A stretch of DNA of 64,000 nucleotides from a virus. The notes below the pieces were generated by a model. The model saw only the letters and a program-made list of their open reading frames with translations, was not told the DNA's origin and did not search any database. Position 1 is the first letter of the stretch. Each line of letters begins with the position of its first letter. Below are positions 34,076 through 41,809 of the stretch, piece by piece. The translations under genes were made by a program, and so were the position numbers. The DNA lies in the IMG/VR virus record IMGVR_UViG_3300046714_000544, positions 1-64,000 of that record; one strand, written 5' to 3'.

Positions 34076-34239
34076 TCCTCCAGCCGGAGACCGGCCTCGC
34101 GCATTTTGAAGTTGACGGCATACTGATCTCCCGCCTTATGCGCATCATTCGCCTCCCGAAGGAGGTTGGCGCCGTTGACAGCGTCTCCCCACAAGGAGGC
34201 CAGTAGCAAGGTCCGCTCGTCAATTACTGCTGTACCCAC
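34042..34239 (-). CDS. 65-residue helical protein
   Basis: Leu/Ala/Glu-rich, probably two helices (REANDAHKAGDQYAVNFKMR). Overlaps both neighbours. Confidence 0.5.
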   Translation of the reverse strand: MGTAVIDERTLLLASLWGDAVNGANLLREANDAHKAGDQYAVNFKMREAGLRLEECLLKVRELLR

Positions 34240-34454
34240 TCATCCTCACTGTTCAGGGTCCAGTCGGTAAGGCACCAGCGGCAACGCTTGTTCCACTTGA
34301 CAATCGTGCGCTTCCAATGGATGTTGTGGACGCAGAGCCAGTCTTTGATCTTGGGACAGATGTTCTCAAGGAAGACTATAACCAAGGTAATGTTTCCAAG
34401 AGCACTGGTTAGGATGACCCAGGCTGCTAGTAAGCCTATGAGAAAGTTGTGCAC
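34224..34454 (-). CDS. Small membrane protein with Cys-rich tail
   Basis: GTG at 34454 follows GGGAG by 5 bases; a longer frame to 34511 would start inside the terminator hairpin. 76 residues: one or two transmembrane segments (residues 4-32), then a basic segment with CRWC. Function unknown. Confidence 0.5.
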   Translation of the reverse strand: MHNFLIGLLAAWVILTSALGNITLVIVFLENICPKIKDWLCVHNIHWKRTIVKWNKRCRWCLTDWTLNSEDEWVQQ

Positions 34455-34469
34455 GAAACTCCCTTCTGT

Positions 34470-34498
34470 TGAAAAGAAAAGGGGACCCGAAGGCCCCC
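34470..34498 (-). terminator. Intrinsic terminator with UUCG loop
   Basis: On the minus strand GGGGGCC, loop TTCG, GGTCCCC, then TTTTCTTTTC: a 7-bp stem (one G-T pair) with a C(UUCG)G tetraloop and a U tract. It would end transcription of the SSB-like gene at 34.6-35.2 kb. Confidence 0.75.
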
Positions 34499-34552
34499 TC
34501 TTCCACGACATCGCCTAACCTGAGGCCGCCCTTGAGCGGCTTCCCTTAGCTG

Positions 34553-35131
34553 TTAGGCAGACTTCTTGAAATACGAGACAACCGCCTTCGCCTCGTACAG
34601 GACGCCATTCTTCTCCACCGTCTCGCTGTACAGCGGCGTGCCATCCTCCGCCGTGCCCACCTGGAAGTCGGCCTTCTTCAAACCGCCATTCGCCCACTTA
34701 CCAGTCGACGCGTCCTTGCGGCTCTTGTCGTTCCAGTTGATGACCACCACAACCGGCGTGGAAAGGGACTCCTGCACCCACTGGATCGCCTTCTGGAGAT
34801 CCATGTTCTTGGTGTCGAAGCCGAACGCCGAGAGGTAGGAGGCCACCGAGGTGGACTGCTTCGGCTGGCCCGTTGCCGGGTTGATGAGCGGTTGACCCGT
34901 CTCATAGTCGGTGAGGGTGAAGGGGATCGTGGTGACCTTCTTATCCAGGAAGCGGGTCTGGAGGGTCTTCTGACTCTCCTGATCCACAAGCCCCGAGGCG
35001 AACGAGATGACGAACTCGTAGTGTCCCGCCGCGGCGCCTTCCTTGATCTGCTTCGCCTTCACAGTGCGGTTGAGGGACAAGTACTCACCCGGAGGGGTGA
35101 CGCGGAAGCCGGACGTTTCTGCAGCGACCAT
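34553..35131 (-). CDS. Putative single-strand DNA-binding-type protein
   Basis: 192 residues from ATG, beta-rich with VTTIPFTLTDYETG and SYLSAFGFDTKN. Fits phage SSB-like or DUF2815-type proteins in size and in the replication context, without a clear signature. The open frame continues upstream (NYDDYTDISGIGGQGEEI) to an ATA at 35200 that follows AAAAGGAG by 7 bases; the internal ATG has no spaced ribosome site. The likely full protein is 215 residues. Isolated by a terminator, so probably abundant. Confidence 0.6.
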   Translation of the reverse strand: MVAAETSGFRVTPPGEYLSLNRTVKAKQIKEGAAAGHYEFVISFASGLVDQESQKTLQTRFLDKKVTTIPFTLTDYETGQPLINPATGQPKQSTSVASYLSAFGFDTKNMDLQKAIQWVQESLSTPVVVVINWNDKSRKDASTGKWANGGLKKADFQVGTAEDGTPLYSETVEKNGVLYEAKAVVSYFKKSA

Positions 35132-35240
35132 GCCTCCCGGAATCTCTTCGCCCTGTCCGCCAATCCCACTGATGTCCGTATAATCGTCGTAGTTAGCTAT
35201 TTTAAGGCTCCTTTTGTTTTTGGTTTAGTTGTTTACTGGT

Positions 35241-35318
35241 TTACTTACTGATCTTGATCGGACCCTTGGGGGCAAGCACCTTGACCCTAGGGGGGAGCGA
35301 CTTTGCGGTCTTCTTCAT
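35241..35318 (-). CDS. 25-residue basic peptide
   Basis: ATG at 35318 (overlapping TGA of the upstream gene). Pro/Lys-rich, net positive (MKKTAKSLPPRVKVLAPK). Function unknown. Confidence 0.4.
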   Translation of the reverse strand: MKKTAKSLPPRVKVLAPKGPIKISK

Positions 35319-35443
35319 CACTTTCCTTTCTTCGAATCCTTGATATACTTCTCCAACCTTGTCGACTGCTTCCCGACGTTCACCTTATTCCCGCCCACTG
35401 TTTTCAGCTTGGGCAGGAGGGGCTTTTCTTTTCCGAAGGTCAC
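35318..35443 (-). CDS. 41-residue basic protein
   Basis: GTG start, Lys/Gly-rich (RLEKYIKDSKKGK at the end), TGATG overlap with the next gene. Possibly nucleic-acid-binding; function unknown. Confidence 0.45.
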   Translation of the reverse strand: MTFGKEKPLLPKLKTVGGNKVNVGKQSTRLEKYIKDSKKGK

Positions 35444-35745
35444 GCGGCCACCTTCTTTCTAAGAGTGAAAGGCCGCAGGAGAATACCGGGCGCCGGAAAC
35501 TCCACACCCTTCTTCTTCAAGAAGCTGATCTGCTTCCTCTCCGCATAGTTAGGCTTACCTACTGTGAGCAGATAAGTTTCGCCGCGTGCATTCTTTCGCT
35601 CCGGCTTGCCAGCGTAACTCTTCCTGGTAAACTTTACAGTCAGGTTGTCCGCCAAATACTTGGTACCCTGACGAGAATCCGTACTGAGAACTCTCTCATA
35701 CAAGTCCACGATCGCCTTCCGTACACCTGCATTGATTGCGTTCAC
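35440..35745 (-). CDS. 101-residue basic protein, conserved phage type
   Basis: Contains KFTRKSYAGKPERKN, ETYLLTVGKPNYAERK and a Pro-Phe C-terminal segment, an arrangement I associate with uncharacterised phage proteins. Very basic. Overlaps both neighbours by 4 bases. No function known. Confidence 0.6.
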   Translation of the reverse strand: MNAINAGVRKAIVDLYERVLSTDSRQGTKYLADNLTVKFTRKSYAGKPERKNARGETYLLTVGKPNYAERKQISFLKKKGVEFPAPGILLRPFTLRKKVAA

Positions 35746-35825
35746 TTCGCCCTCAACCTTCGCTTCGGATCCTTCGAAAGCGCCTGCTTTCGATAGCCAG
35801 GATTGTCATTCTTCGTTTGCTTCAA
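35742..35825 (-). CDS. 27-residue basic peptide
   Basis: TTG at 35825 overlaps the upstream TGA and follows GGAGG by 5 bases. Lys/Arg-rich (MKQTKNDNPGYRK start). Overlaps the next gene by 4 bases. Confidence 0.4.
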   Translation of the reverse strand: MKQTKNDNPGYRKQALSKDPKRRLRAK

Positions 35826-36064
35826 TCAACCTCCTCAATCCAGGTCGCCAGACTTCTCAGGCTCTCTGGAGTAAATGTCATCGCCCCATTGGGAATCCCC
35901 TCAGGTACATACATGCGGGCGAATTTCATGTTACCCAAGTGCATCCTCTCGAAGGAGATTCCAGTGATCAGTTCAGTGTCAGGCCCAAGCTTCATCGCCT
36001 CACCTACGCCAACTGGCCCATTGTAGGTGCTGTAGATGAATGGGATCTCCTGGGTGTCAGTCAC
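35822..36064 (-). CDS. 80-residue hypothetical protein
   Basis: Beta-rich protein (IPFIYSTYNGPVGVGEA; ends SLRSLATWIEEVD). ATG overlaps the upstream gene by 8 bases. No family recognised. Confidence 0.55.
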   Translation of the reverse strand: MTDTQEIPFIYSTYNGPVGVGEAMKLGPDTELITGISFERMHLGNMKFARMYVPEGIPNGAMTFTPESLRSLATWIEEVD

Positions 36065-36197
36065 TCTTCCCAGTCACCGGTTTCGACCCAGGCTTCCGGG
36101 TCGCGTTAAAAATCTTCGCGGCTGATGTCTTGGCCTCTTTCAACGACTCGCCCTTCTTCACCAGGCTGTCCCTGATGCCTTCATACCTCTTAGGCAG
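36057..36197 (-). CDS. 46-residue basic protein with CTG start
   Basis: The frame RYEGIRDSLVKKGESLKEAK has no ATG/GTG/TTG before it that could serve. CTG at 36197 follows GAGGAGG by 9 bases and would give MPKRYEGIRD. Small Lys/Ala-rich helical protein, like short phage or plasmid proteins with a SLVKKGxSxKEAKxSAAKI core. Overlaps the upstream gene by 8 bases. Confidence 0.6.
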   Translation of the reverse strand: MPKRYEGIRDSLVKKGESLKEAKTSAAKIFNATRKPGSKPVTGKSD

Positions 36198-36375
36198 CTT
36201 CCTGATCCTCCTCTTCAAAAGGCCCGTTCACCCACACCCGAGCGTGAAGGACTCTGTTCCTGTCATAATGCGCCTTCTTCGTTCCCATGTCAAGTAGAAA
36301 CATCTTGCTGAATGGTTTTTCCTCGATCTCCACATTGAGGTGCAGGGGGTAGGGGATGGGCCAGGGGTTGCTCAC
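36190..36375 (-). CDS. 61-residue hypothetical protein
   Basis: Pro-rich N-terminus (MSNPWPIPYPLHL), mixed centre, acidic end (EEEDQEAA). ATGA overlap with the upstream zinc gene. Function unknown. Confidence 0.5.
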   Translation of the reverse strand: MSNPWPIPYPLHLNVEIEEKPFSKMFLLDMGTKKAHYDRNRVLHARVWVNGPFEEEDQEAA

Positions 36376-36638
36376 TTCGCACTCTTCAACTGCACAACCA
36401 GACCGTAGTTAAGTGTATGTGGTTTAGTCCAACTAGGAGGATAAATCCTAGGATGAGCTTCCTTAGTGAAATAGTCTCCATCGCACACCCCCACACAATT
36501 CCCTTTTGGATCTACTTGAGTAGGGCCGCAGCCTTCGCACAAAACCTCAGCAGCGAGGCCCTTGTTCCATTCTTCAACAGTTGTTAATCCCACGAAATCG
36601 TCAAACTCCGGGATACATTGCTTGCAATGGTCGCTCAA
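36372..36638 (-). CDS. 88-residue zinc protein
   Basis: CKQC at residues 5-8, CEGCG at 34-38, then two further Cys (48, 52): enough for one or two zinc sites. Overlaps the RtcB-like gene by 4 bases. Confidence 0.6.
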   Translation of the reverse strand: MSDHCKQCIPEFDDFVGLTTVEEWNKGLAAEVLCEGCGPTQVDPKGNCVGVCDGDYFTKEAHPRIYPPSWTKPHTLNYGLVVQLKSAK

Positions 36639-37810
36639 CCCTTCACACTCAGCAGCGGCCGCAGCTTCGCCACCACAGACACCAAATCCATCTGCTGCCT
36701 CATGACCACATCAATCGACTTAAAGGCCATAGGATGCTCACCCAGCATTCTCTCATCCTTCCTACAATCAACCCCATCTGTTGCCTTCCTGAAGTCGTCG
36801 AGGGAGTAAAACTTCGCCGCCCCCTCCCTACTGATCCGCCGTCCAACTCCTGCCGCCGCACTGTGAAACGCCCCCGTTGCCCCCTTACCACAAACAATAT
36901 AAGTGGGCTTCCCCAAACCGCCGGGGATGACTCCAAGATCTCCCTTCCCTGCACGAATGGCCCCCCTTCGGAGAACGAAGACATGCTCGTTAAAGTGCCG
37001 CTCCCAGGAGACGAAGTTGTGAGGACTGTCCACAACCGTCCGCCACTTCGGCTGGAAAGGGAAGAAGGACTCGACGATGTCCTTCACAACCTCCATGATG
37101 TTCTCCCGGTTCCAGGCTGCGTAGTCCTGGGTCCACTGGACGGCATCACGGCACGCCTGCATCTCACTGCTCCCCGAGAGGAAGGAGGCAAATTCGGGCG
37201 GGATGTGCTCGTTGTGTGGGAGCAACCGCGCCGCTGCAGTGTGGAAGGTGGAAAGAGTCTTGCCGATGTCCCGGCTCCCTGCCTGGACAACCACCCAGAG
37301 GTTCTGTCCCTCATCCTCGCATAGTTCGATGAAGTGGCCGCCGGCACCGAGGGTGCCAACCTGCCGCTGGGCACTGGCCAGGACCCGGATATCCGCCCCC
37401 TTGAGGTTGACAAAGAGGCCCCACTTCGGCCATCGACCGAGGCGGTCGATTGGCTCCGTGAATTGGAGCGTCCCCACCGGGATGCTGCTCTCGATGGCCG
37501 TCCTTAGTTCACTCACCAGGGCACTGGTGAGATCGGTGCTCTTCATCCCCAGGGTCGCGGCACGGACCCCGCACCCGATGTCATGCCCTAGGAGAGAGGG
37601 GATCAACGTCCGCCTCGTCGCCACCACCGTCCCGACCGGGCACCCAATCCCCTCCGTCGCATTTGGGAGGACGACGAGATGTTGGTAGATGTCAGGGGCG
37701 ACGGAGAGTTCCTTCAGCCGCCCCCAAACTGCCTTCCCCACCTCAATCTGCGTCGCCCAATGGTGGATCGGTACTTCCCGTCCTGTCCCGTAAGTCACCG
37801 CACTCATCAT
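36635..37810 (-). CDS. rtcB-like: RtcB-family RNA ligase homologue with altered active site
   Basis: 391 residues from ATGATG at 37810 (AGGGAG upstream). RtcB landmarks: DIGCG (metal Asp/Cys kept), GAGGHFIE, QAGSRDIGK, HNFVSWERHF, and GVGRRISREGA near the nucleotide-binding end; C-terminus LRPLLSVKG. In RtcB the guanylated His stands in an HGAGR motif; here the aligned segment is AGVGR with Ala before the Gly. The GGNHF Asn is Gly and the HSGSR His is Gln. The fold is certain; ligase activity is doubtful. The neighbouring cREC gene supports RNA-end metabolism. Confidence 0.8.
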   Translation of the reverse strand: MMSAVTYGTGREVPIHHWATQIEVGKAVWGRLKELSVAPDIYQHLVVLPNATEGIGCPVGTVVATRRTLIPSLLGHDIGCGVRAATLGMKSTDLTSALVSELRTAIESSIPVGTLQFTEPIDRLGRWPKWGLFVNLKGADIRVLASAQRQVGTLGAGGHFIELCEDEGQNLWVVVQAGSRDIGKTLSTFHTAAARLLPHNEHIPPEFASFLSGSSEMQACRDAVQWTQDYAAWNRENIMEVVKDIVESFFPFQPKWRTVVDSPHNFVSWERHFNEHVFVLRRGAIRAGKGDLGVIPGGLGKPTYIVCGKGATGAFHSAAAGVGRRISREGAAKFYSLDDFRKATDGVDCRKDERMLGEHPMAFKSIDVVMRQQMDLVSVVAKLRPLLSVKG

Positions 37811-37821
37811 CCGACTCCCTT

Positions 37822-37947
37822 TTAGGGTTGTTCTTTTAACTCTTTCAACAAAACCACAAGGTGGCGCTTGCATAGAAACAATGCGTCATTCAACGACACC
37901 ACACACCAGTTGTAACAACTGTCGCATCTCTGCATTCCGCGTTCCAT
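37822..37947 (-). CDS. 41-residue Cys-rich protein
   Basis: CDSCYNWC at residues 8-15, one Cys at 26, then a Leu/Lys-rich helix. It ends 12 bases before the RtcB-like start. An internal ATG (residue 5) has a better ribosome site. Probable zinc-binding. Confidence 0.5.
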   Translation of the reverse strand: MERGMQRCDSCYNWCVVSLNDALFLCKRHLVVLLKELKEQP

Positions 37948-37967
37948 AGGGAACGCTACTGAGTACC

Positions 37968-39002
37968 TCATGCGAGTAGAGCTGCCTTCGCCTTCACCCG
38001 TGCTTCGTCCATCTTCTGGAAAAACGTCGTCGCCACTCCGCCTACTTCTGGGAAGTCAAGGACCTTTGGAAACTCTCCTCCCCTTGGAGCGGAACACTTC
38101 GCGAAGAACCCGTACGGCTTGCAGTCTGCCGGGAAGTGCGGCGCGACATACAACTTCCTGTCAACAATCTCTATCCCCTGCCCATCCTTCACGGACTGCT
38201 TATTGGCATCCAGTCGAGGGACAAGGTCAGTGTGTATGACATCTGTGAACCAGGGCAGGCATCGCTCAAGCAAAGCTTTCCCAGGAAACGCCGGCCCATA
38301 TGCGGGCTTTCCGTCGTCATCGACTCCGCGAAGTTCCAGAGCGGTCCAGAGCACAATGGGCACCGGAATTGTATGTGTATTAGCGACCTGGATCGCGGCG
38401 TAGTTCTGAGCATCCCCATAATGTTGCTTGCCCAGACCAGCAATCGTGAAATCGCCATCCTTAACCTGCCTGCCCCCACCGGAGTCGATAAGACGTAGCC
38501 GGTTGAGCATAAGCTGTCCGAAAGATGTGGCTCCCTCGAAAACATAAGCTCCTACCTCATCAAACCCATTAGCCGCCTCCGTCACCTTCTCCAACCGGAC
38601 CCCCTGTGCGAAGGGAATCCCACACGCCTGACACTTCACTACCTGCGCTTGGCCGATGGAACCACTATCCCCCTTACAGGAGGGGCAGGGTTTCCAAACC
38701 TTCGTCGGCGCGAGTAGTGGACTATCCGGCTCCGCAACATTGGCGGGCCAGTGGCCCTTCGTTGCCATGTTGAGGTTGTGGAAGATGGATGCCTCGGGGA
38801 AGGAGTCGATGGCCCAGACGCTGACGATCCCCTCGTCCATTAGCGGTTGGTACGCCTTCTCTCCTCCCCCGTCGGCGGTTACCACCCGGGTCTTTTTCCC
38901 GTACTTCTTCCAAACGTAGGCGGCAACGTCGGCCGCGAACGAGGACTTACCGACTCCCCCCTTCCCGTAGTTCAGGATTTTGTGGATCGGCTTCAGACAC
39001 AA
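37968..39002 (-). CDS. P-loop ATPase (ParA/RecA-like) with zinc-ribbon insert
   Basis: 344 residues. Walker A NYGKGGVGKSSFAADVA (residues 11-27), with a Lys before the second Gly as in deviant Walker A ATPases. A ribbon insert has CPSC and CQAC (about residues 107-133). FAKCSAPRGGEFPKV precedes a helical C-terminus. TTG at 39002 has no spaced ribosome site. May load or organise DNA or RNA. Family placement is approximate. Confidence 0.65.
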   Translation of the reverse strand: MCLKPIHKILNYGKGGVGKSSFAADVAAYVWKKYGKKTRVVTADGGGEKAYQPLMDEGIVSVWAIDSFPEASIFHNLNMATKGHWPANVAEPDSPLLAPTKVWKPCPSCKGDSGSIGQAQVVKCQACGIPFAQGVRLEKVTEAANGFDEVGAYVFEGATSFGQLMLNRLRLIDSGGGRQVKDGDFTIAGLGKQHYGDAQNYAAIQVANTHTIPVPIVLWTALELRGVDDDGKPAYGPAFPGKALLERCLPWFTDVIHTDLVPRLDANKQSVKDGQGIEIVDRKLYVAPHFPADCKPYGFFAKCSAPRGGEFPKVLDFPEVGGVATTFFQKMDEARVKAKAALLA

Positions 39003-39132
39003 TAGGGCTATTAGGCACCTTCCTCTCTTTTAGGTATATTGTTGCTAGCTCCCAAGTACATATTGAACAGTCTTCTACATCCAGCCACGGACACGGATTG
39101 GCGTCACAAGCGGCACATCCGGGGCACTTCAT
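38947..39132 (-). CDS. Small Cys-rich protein overlapping the ATPase gene
   Basis: ATG at 39132 gives CPGCAACDANPCPW and CSICTWELATIYLKE, six or more Cys in 30 residues, probably a zinc protein. Its ATG overlaps the upstream TGA. The last 18 residues overlap the ATPase gene in another frame. Confidence 0.5.
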   Translation of the reverse strand: MKCPGCAACDANPCPWLDVEDCSICTWELATIYLKERKVPNSPIVSEADPQNPELREGGSR

Positions 39133-39509
39133 TGGCTGTCCGTGGTCATGTTTGGCAACCAGCCCGCGAATGGAATGTGGGTTGCAGGAACCCCTGCCGC
39201 CTTGATTTCCTCCACCATCTTCTTCGCTGCCGGCCCATTGTATGAGTGTACTACGACACAGTGTTTGATGCAAGAAGGATTTGCGGCGATGTACCGGGCA
39301 ACTGCGCCGCCGTGGTTTTCCAACTCGTAAGCAACGTAGTGCTCCCCACCGAGGTCGTGATCGAGGGAGGCGATGTCGAAGGGGCCGTGGACCTTCAGTG
39401 CGTTGATGGCCAGTGTGGCGGTGTCTACACAGAAAACATCCGCGCCTCCTGTGTTCTTCAGGAAGTGTTCGGTGCGATTGTTATCATCGTCGAGGAAGAG
39501 GATCTTCAC
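39129..39509 (-). CDS. cREC (cyclic-phosphate processing receiver) domain protein
   Basis: GTG at 39509 overlaps the upstream stop as GTGA. 126 residues with VKILFLDDDNNRTEHFLK at the N-terminus, DIASLDHDLGG in the centre and VVVHSYNGPAAKKM later, the receiver-like layout of the cREC family. That family is predicted to act on cyclic-phosphate RNA ends in repair systems. The RtcB-like gene lies 1.3 kb downstream. Reaction not proven. Confidence 0.7.
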   Translation of the reverse strand: MKILFLDDDNNRTEHFLKNTGGADVFCVDTATLAINALKVHGPFDIASLDHDLGGEHYVAYELENHGGAVARYIAANPSCIKHCVVVHSYNGPAAKKMVEEIKAAGVPATHIPFAGWLPNMTTDSQ

Positions 39510-40567
39510 GCTGCCACCAGTTCCGGAAAATTGGCCGCCGTCAACCACTTCATCGGGCGGATCCAGGGATCGAAGGGCGAGGCATTCTCGCACGTCTTCA
39601 CGATATCGATCTCATAGGGAGTGTAGTTGGAGGAGGAGGAGTAATGACGGTTGCCTGATCCCCCCATCCCATTGCTATGAACCCCCCACATCGCCTCATA
39701 CTGCGCCGCCTCATCGTCATCTGCCTGCATGGCGTCCGCGACCTTGTCGAGGATCGAGGCGACCATCTCCTTGTCCATCTTGATCATCGAGGTATCATCA
39801 TACCGCGACCCGAAGATGAAGCACTTCATGCAATTAACGACCGTTGGATCTTCATCATCGATGATCAGCCGCGTGCCACAGTGCGAGGGGCAAGTCTTCC
39901 CCGCCCGATCGTTCGGATTGTACACGCTGACCTTGCTCGACTGTTTCACCTCGGGGGTGCTGTAGAGGACCTTCCCATCCGAATCCCGATAGAGGAACCT
40001 CGCCACCTTCGAATCACACCCCACACACCAAAGCTGCGCCTCGGGGTCGTCGATGGATTGGATGAGGGACGCGCCCTTACACCCCCCACAAGTCTCCCCG
40101 ATTCGGTCAACCTTCTCCACCTTCTTCGAGGCATAGAAGCTACCTAGGGGCTTCCCTGTGTATGGGTTCAACTTACAAGCAGCACACTCAAGGACAAGAG
40201 AATCGCGGCCCTTCAACAAGACCCCAGCATCCCCGACGCAATGCGGGCACATCTCCCCTTCTTGATACAAAGCCTTCTTCTCCTTCTTCCTCATCACCGG
40301 CTCAGACGTCACAGGATCCCTGAAACACTTGTAGCACATCAACTGCCCGTTGACCTTCGTCAGAGAGCCGTGGATGCACAGGGGGCAGTGCTCTCCTAGC
40401 TCATAGGCCGGTTTGCCGAGTTGAAAAACATCCCCGCACTCCTCACAACAAAGCTCCTCGACCCCATCCGCATTCTTCCAACTGACCAGGGTCCGGTAAC
40501 GGGAACAGCTAGGACAATCCGACCCCACTGTCAACCGCTCCTCGCGTCCGCCTTTCTTTGCGCTCAC
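39506..40567 (-). CDS. Five-zinc-ribbon protein
   Basis: 353 residues. Five Cys-pair modules in tandem: CPSC/CEEC (residues 18-44), CPLC/CYKC, CPHC/CAAC, CGGC/CVGC and a CxxxC/CMKC pair. An acidic helical segment (MDKEMVASILDKVADAMQADD) and a Ser/Gly-rich end follow. Such arrays occur in transcription, translation or RNA-binding factors. Overlaps the nuclease gene by 59 bases. Confidence 0.7.
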   Translation of the reverse strand: MSAKKGGREERLTVGSDCPSCSRYRTLVSWKNADGVEELCCEECGDVFQLGKPAYELGEHCPLCIHGSLTKVNGQLMCYKCFRDPVTSEPVMRKKEKKALYQEGEMCPHCVGDAGVLLKGRDSLVLECAACKLNPYTGKPLGSFYASKKVEKVDRIGETCGGCKGASLIQSIDDPEAQLWCVGCDSKVARFLYRDSDGKVLYSTPEVKQSSKVSVYNPNDRAGKTCPSHCGTRLIIDDEDPTVVNCMKCFIFGSRYDDTSMIKMDKEMVASILDKVADAMQADDDEAAQYEAMWGVHSNGMGGSGNRHYSSSSNYTPYEIDIVKTCENASPFDPWIRPMKWLTAANFPELVAA

Positions 40568-41573
40568 TTAGTTTCCCATCCTTTAACATCTCCTCAACCG
40601 TCGTTCGTTCGAAACAGATGTCCTCGAAGGGACACCAGGGGCAGGTCTTCTTGGTTATGCGTTGGGTGAAAAAATCGAGGCGGTCCTCTTCCGGGACGTC
40701 GGGGGAGAGGATGTTCTCAATCTCCGTCTCCCTTCTGACGAGCGTCTTCAACCACTTCTCAACCATCGCCTCGCTGATGGTGATGGGGGAGGAACGGCGG
40801 AAGGGGACGTCGATGACGGCTAGGAAGGCAGGATTAGCAAGCCATTCGCTGATCGACATGACGTCGGGGATGAAGAGCTTCTCCCACCCCGCCGTGTATC
40901 CGGCCTTGAGAACGCCGGCCTTGGAACGGTAGGCATAAAGGAGGGGCGTTGTAAAAAAGCCATTCCTCCGCTCCCCCTTATAGAAGCCCTCAACAACAAT
41001 GCCCGCAACATCTTCCCGCACATCATCCTGAACCGCGACCCCTTCCGTGATCATCTGGATATCGTAGAACCAGTCCCGCTGATCCCACTCCTTGCACGTC
41101 TTGTGGTTGAACACCCAGATCGCGCCATTGCTCCTCTCCCTTACAACGACATCCGCACGGGCGTAGAGGATGACGTTGGAGGAGAGGGGAACCTTGATCT
41201 CCCGCTCGACTGTTAGGACTTCATAGGTGGAGAGGAATAGGGGGAGCCGGTGCATTCCCCATCCCATGACAAAGGCCTCGACAAGGAAGCCGCCCTCTCG
41301 TACCTGAGAAGAGAGGAGAGGATTTGTGCCGAGGTCAAGGGAGGAGGTGGATTGTTCCCACTCCTTCTGTGCCTCTCTAACAGCCTCATCCACAGTTGAC
41401 CCAAGGAGAAGACTCTCGATCCCCTTATGGACACCGATGCCGATCGCGGCCTCAATCCAGTACGGCCCCTTCTGTGTCCCCTCAAGCCCCATCCCTCCCC
41501 ACTCCGAGGTGTAGTAGAACTGCCTCGGGCAACTGTTGTACGTCTCGTAACCGCTTCTGCTGATTACCCTTAT
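40509..41573 (-). CDS. Cas4/RecB-like PD-(D/E)XK nuclease with Fe-S cysteines, ATA start
   Basis: ATA at 41573 overlaps the upstream TAA (ATAA) and follows AAGGAGG by 7 bases. It yields 354 residues starting MRVISRSGYETYNSCPRQFYY, the classic N-terminal Cys of this family. The first ATG at 41492 would remove it. IGIGVHKGIE follows; RADVVV and WVFNHKTCKE hold the D and x-x-K of the active site. CPWCPFEDIC near the end supplies the other Fe-S ligands. Likely single-strand DNA end processing in recombination. Confidence 0.75.
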   Translation of the reverse strand: MRVISRSGYETYNSCPRQFYYTSEWGGMGLEGTQKGPYWIEAAIGIGVHKGIESLLLGSTVDEAVREAQKEWEQSTSSLDLGTNPLLSSQVREGGFLVEAFVMGWGMHRLPLFLSTYEVLTVEREIKVPLSSNVILYARADVVVRERSNGAIWVFNHKTCKEWDQRDWFYDIQMITEGVAVQDDVREDVAGIVVEGFYKGERRNGFFTTPLLYAYRSKAGVLKAGYTAGWEKLFIPDVMSISEWLANPAFLAVIDVPFRRSSPITISEAMVEKWLKTLVRRETEIENILSPDVPEEDRLDFFTQRITKKTCPWCPFEDICFERTTVEEMLKDGKLSERKERRTRGAVDSGVGLS

Positions 41574-41809
41574 TCCAGGACCTCCTTCTTAAAGAAGGCA
41601 ACCGCCTCCTCGAAAGTGTGAAATGGGAAGATGCCGGGGATCTCCCCCGCCATGACCTTATCCCAAAACTCATGGCACTCCGTATCCCCCAGCCATGGTT
41701 CAACGTACTCGTGGCCAATCTGGACAATCCAAAGACCGCCAGAGTAGGCTCCAGTGTAGCGATCCAGGCTGATCGAGGCTGGATAGTGCCTAGGCCGATC
41801 CCTCTTCAC
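41570..41809 (-). CDS. 79-residue hypothetical protein
   Basis: Mixed alpha/beta protein (SISLDRYTGAYSGGLWIVQI) ending in helix (FEEAVAFFKKEVLE). The end of the gene carries the Shine-Dalgarno for the downstream ATA start. Function unknown. Confidence 0.6.
   Translation of the reverse strand: MKRDRPRHYPASISLDRYTGAYSGGLWIVQIGHEYVEPWLGDTECHEFWDKVMAGEIPGIFPFHTFEEAVAFFKKEVLE

Noticed and set aside
34501-34552. GCCGC/GCGGC hairpin as a second terminator next to 34470-34498
   Set aside because: No T tract follows it on the minus strand.
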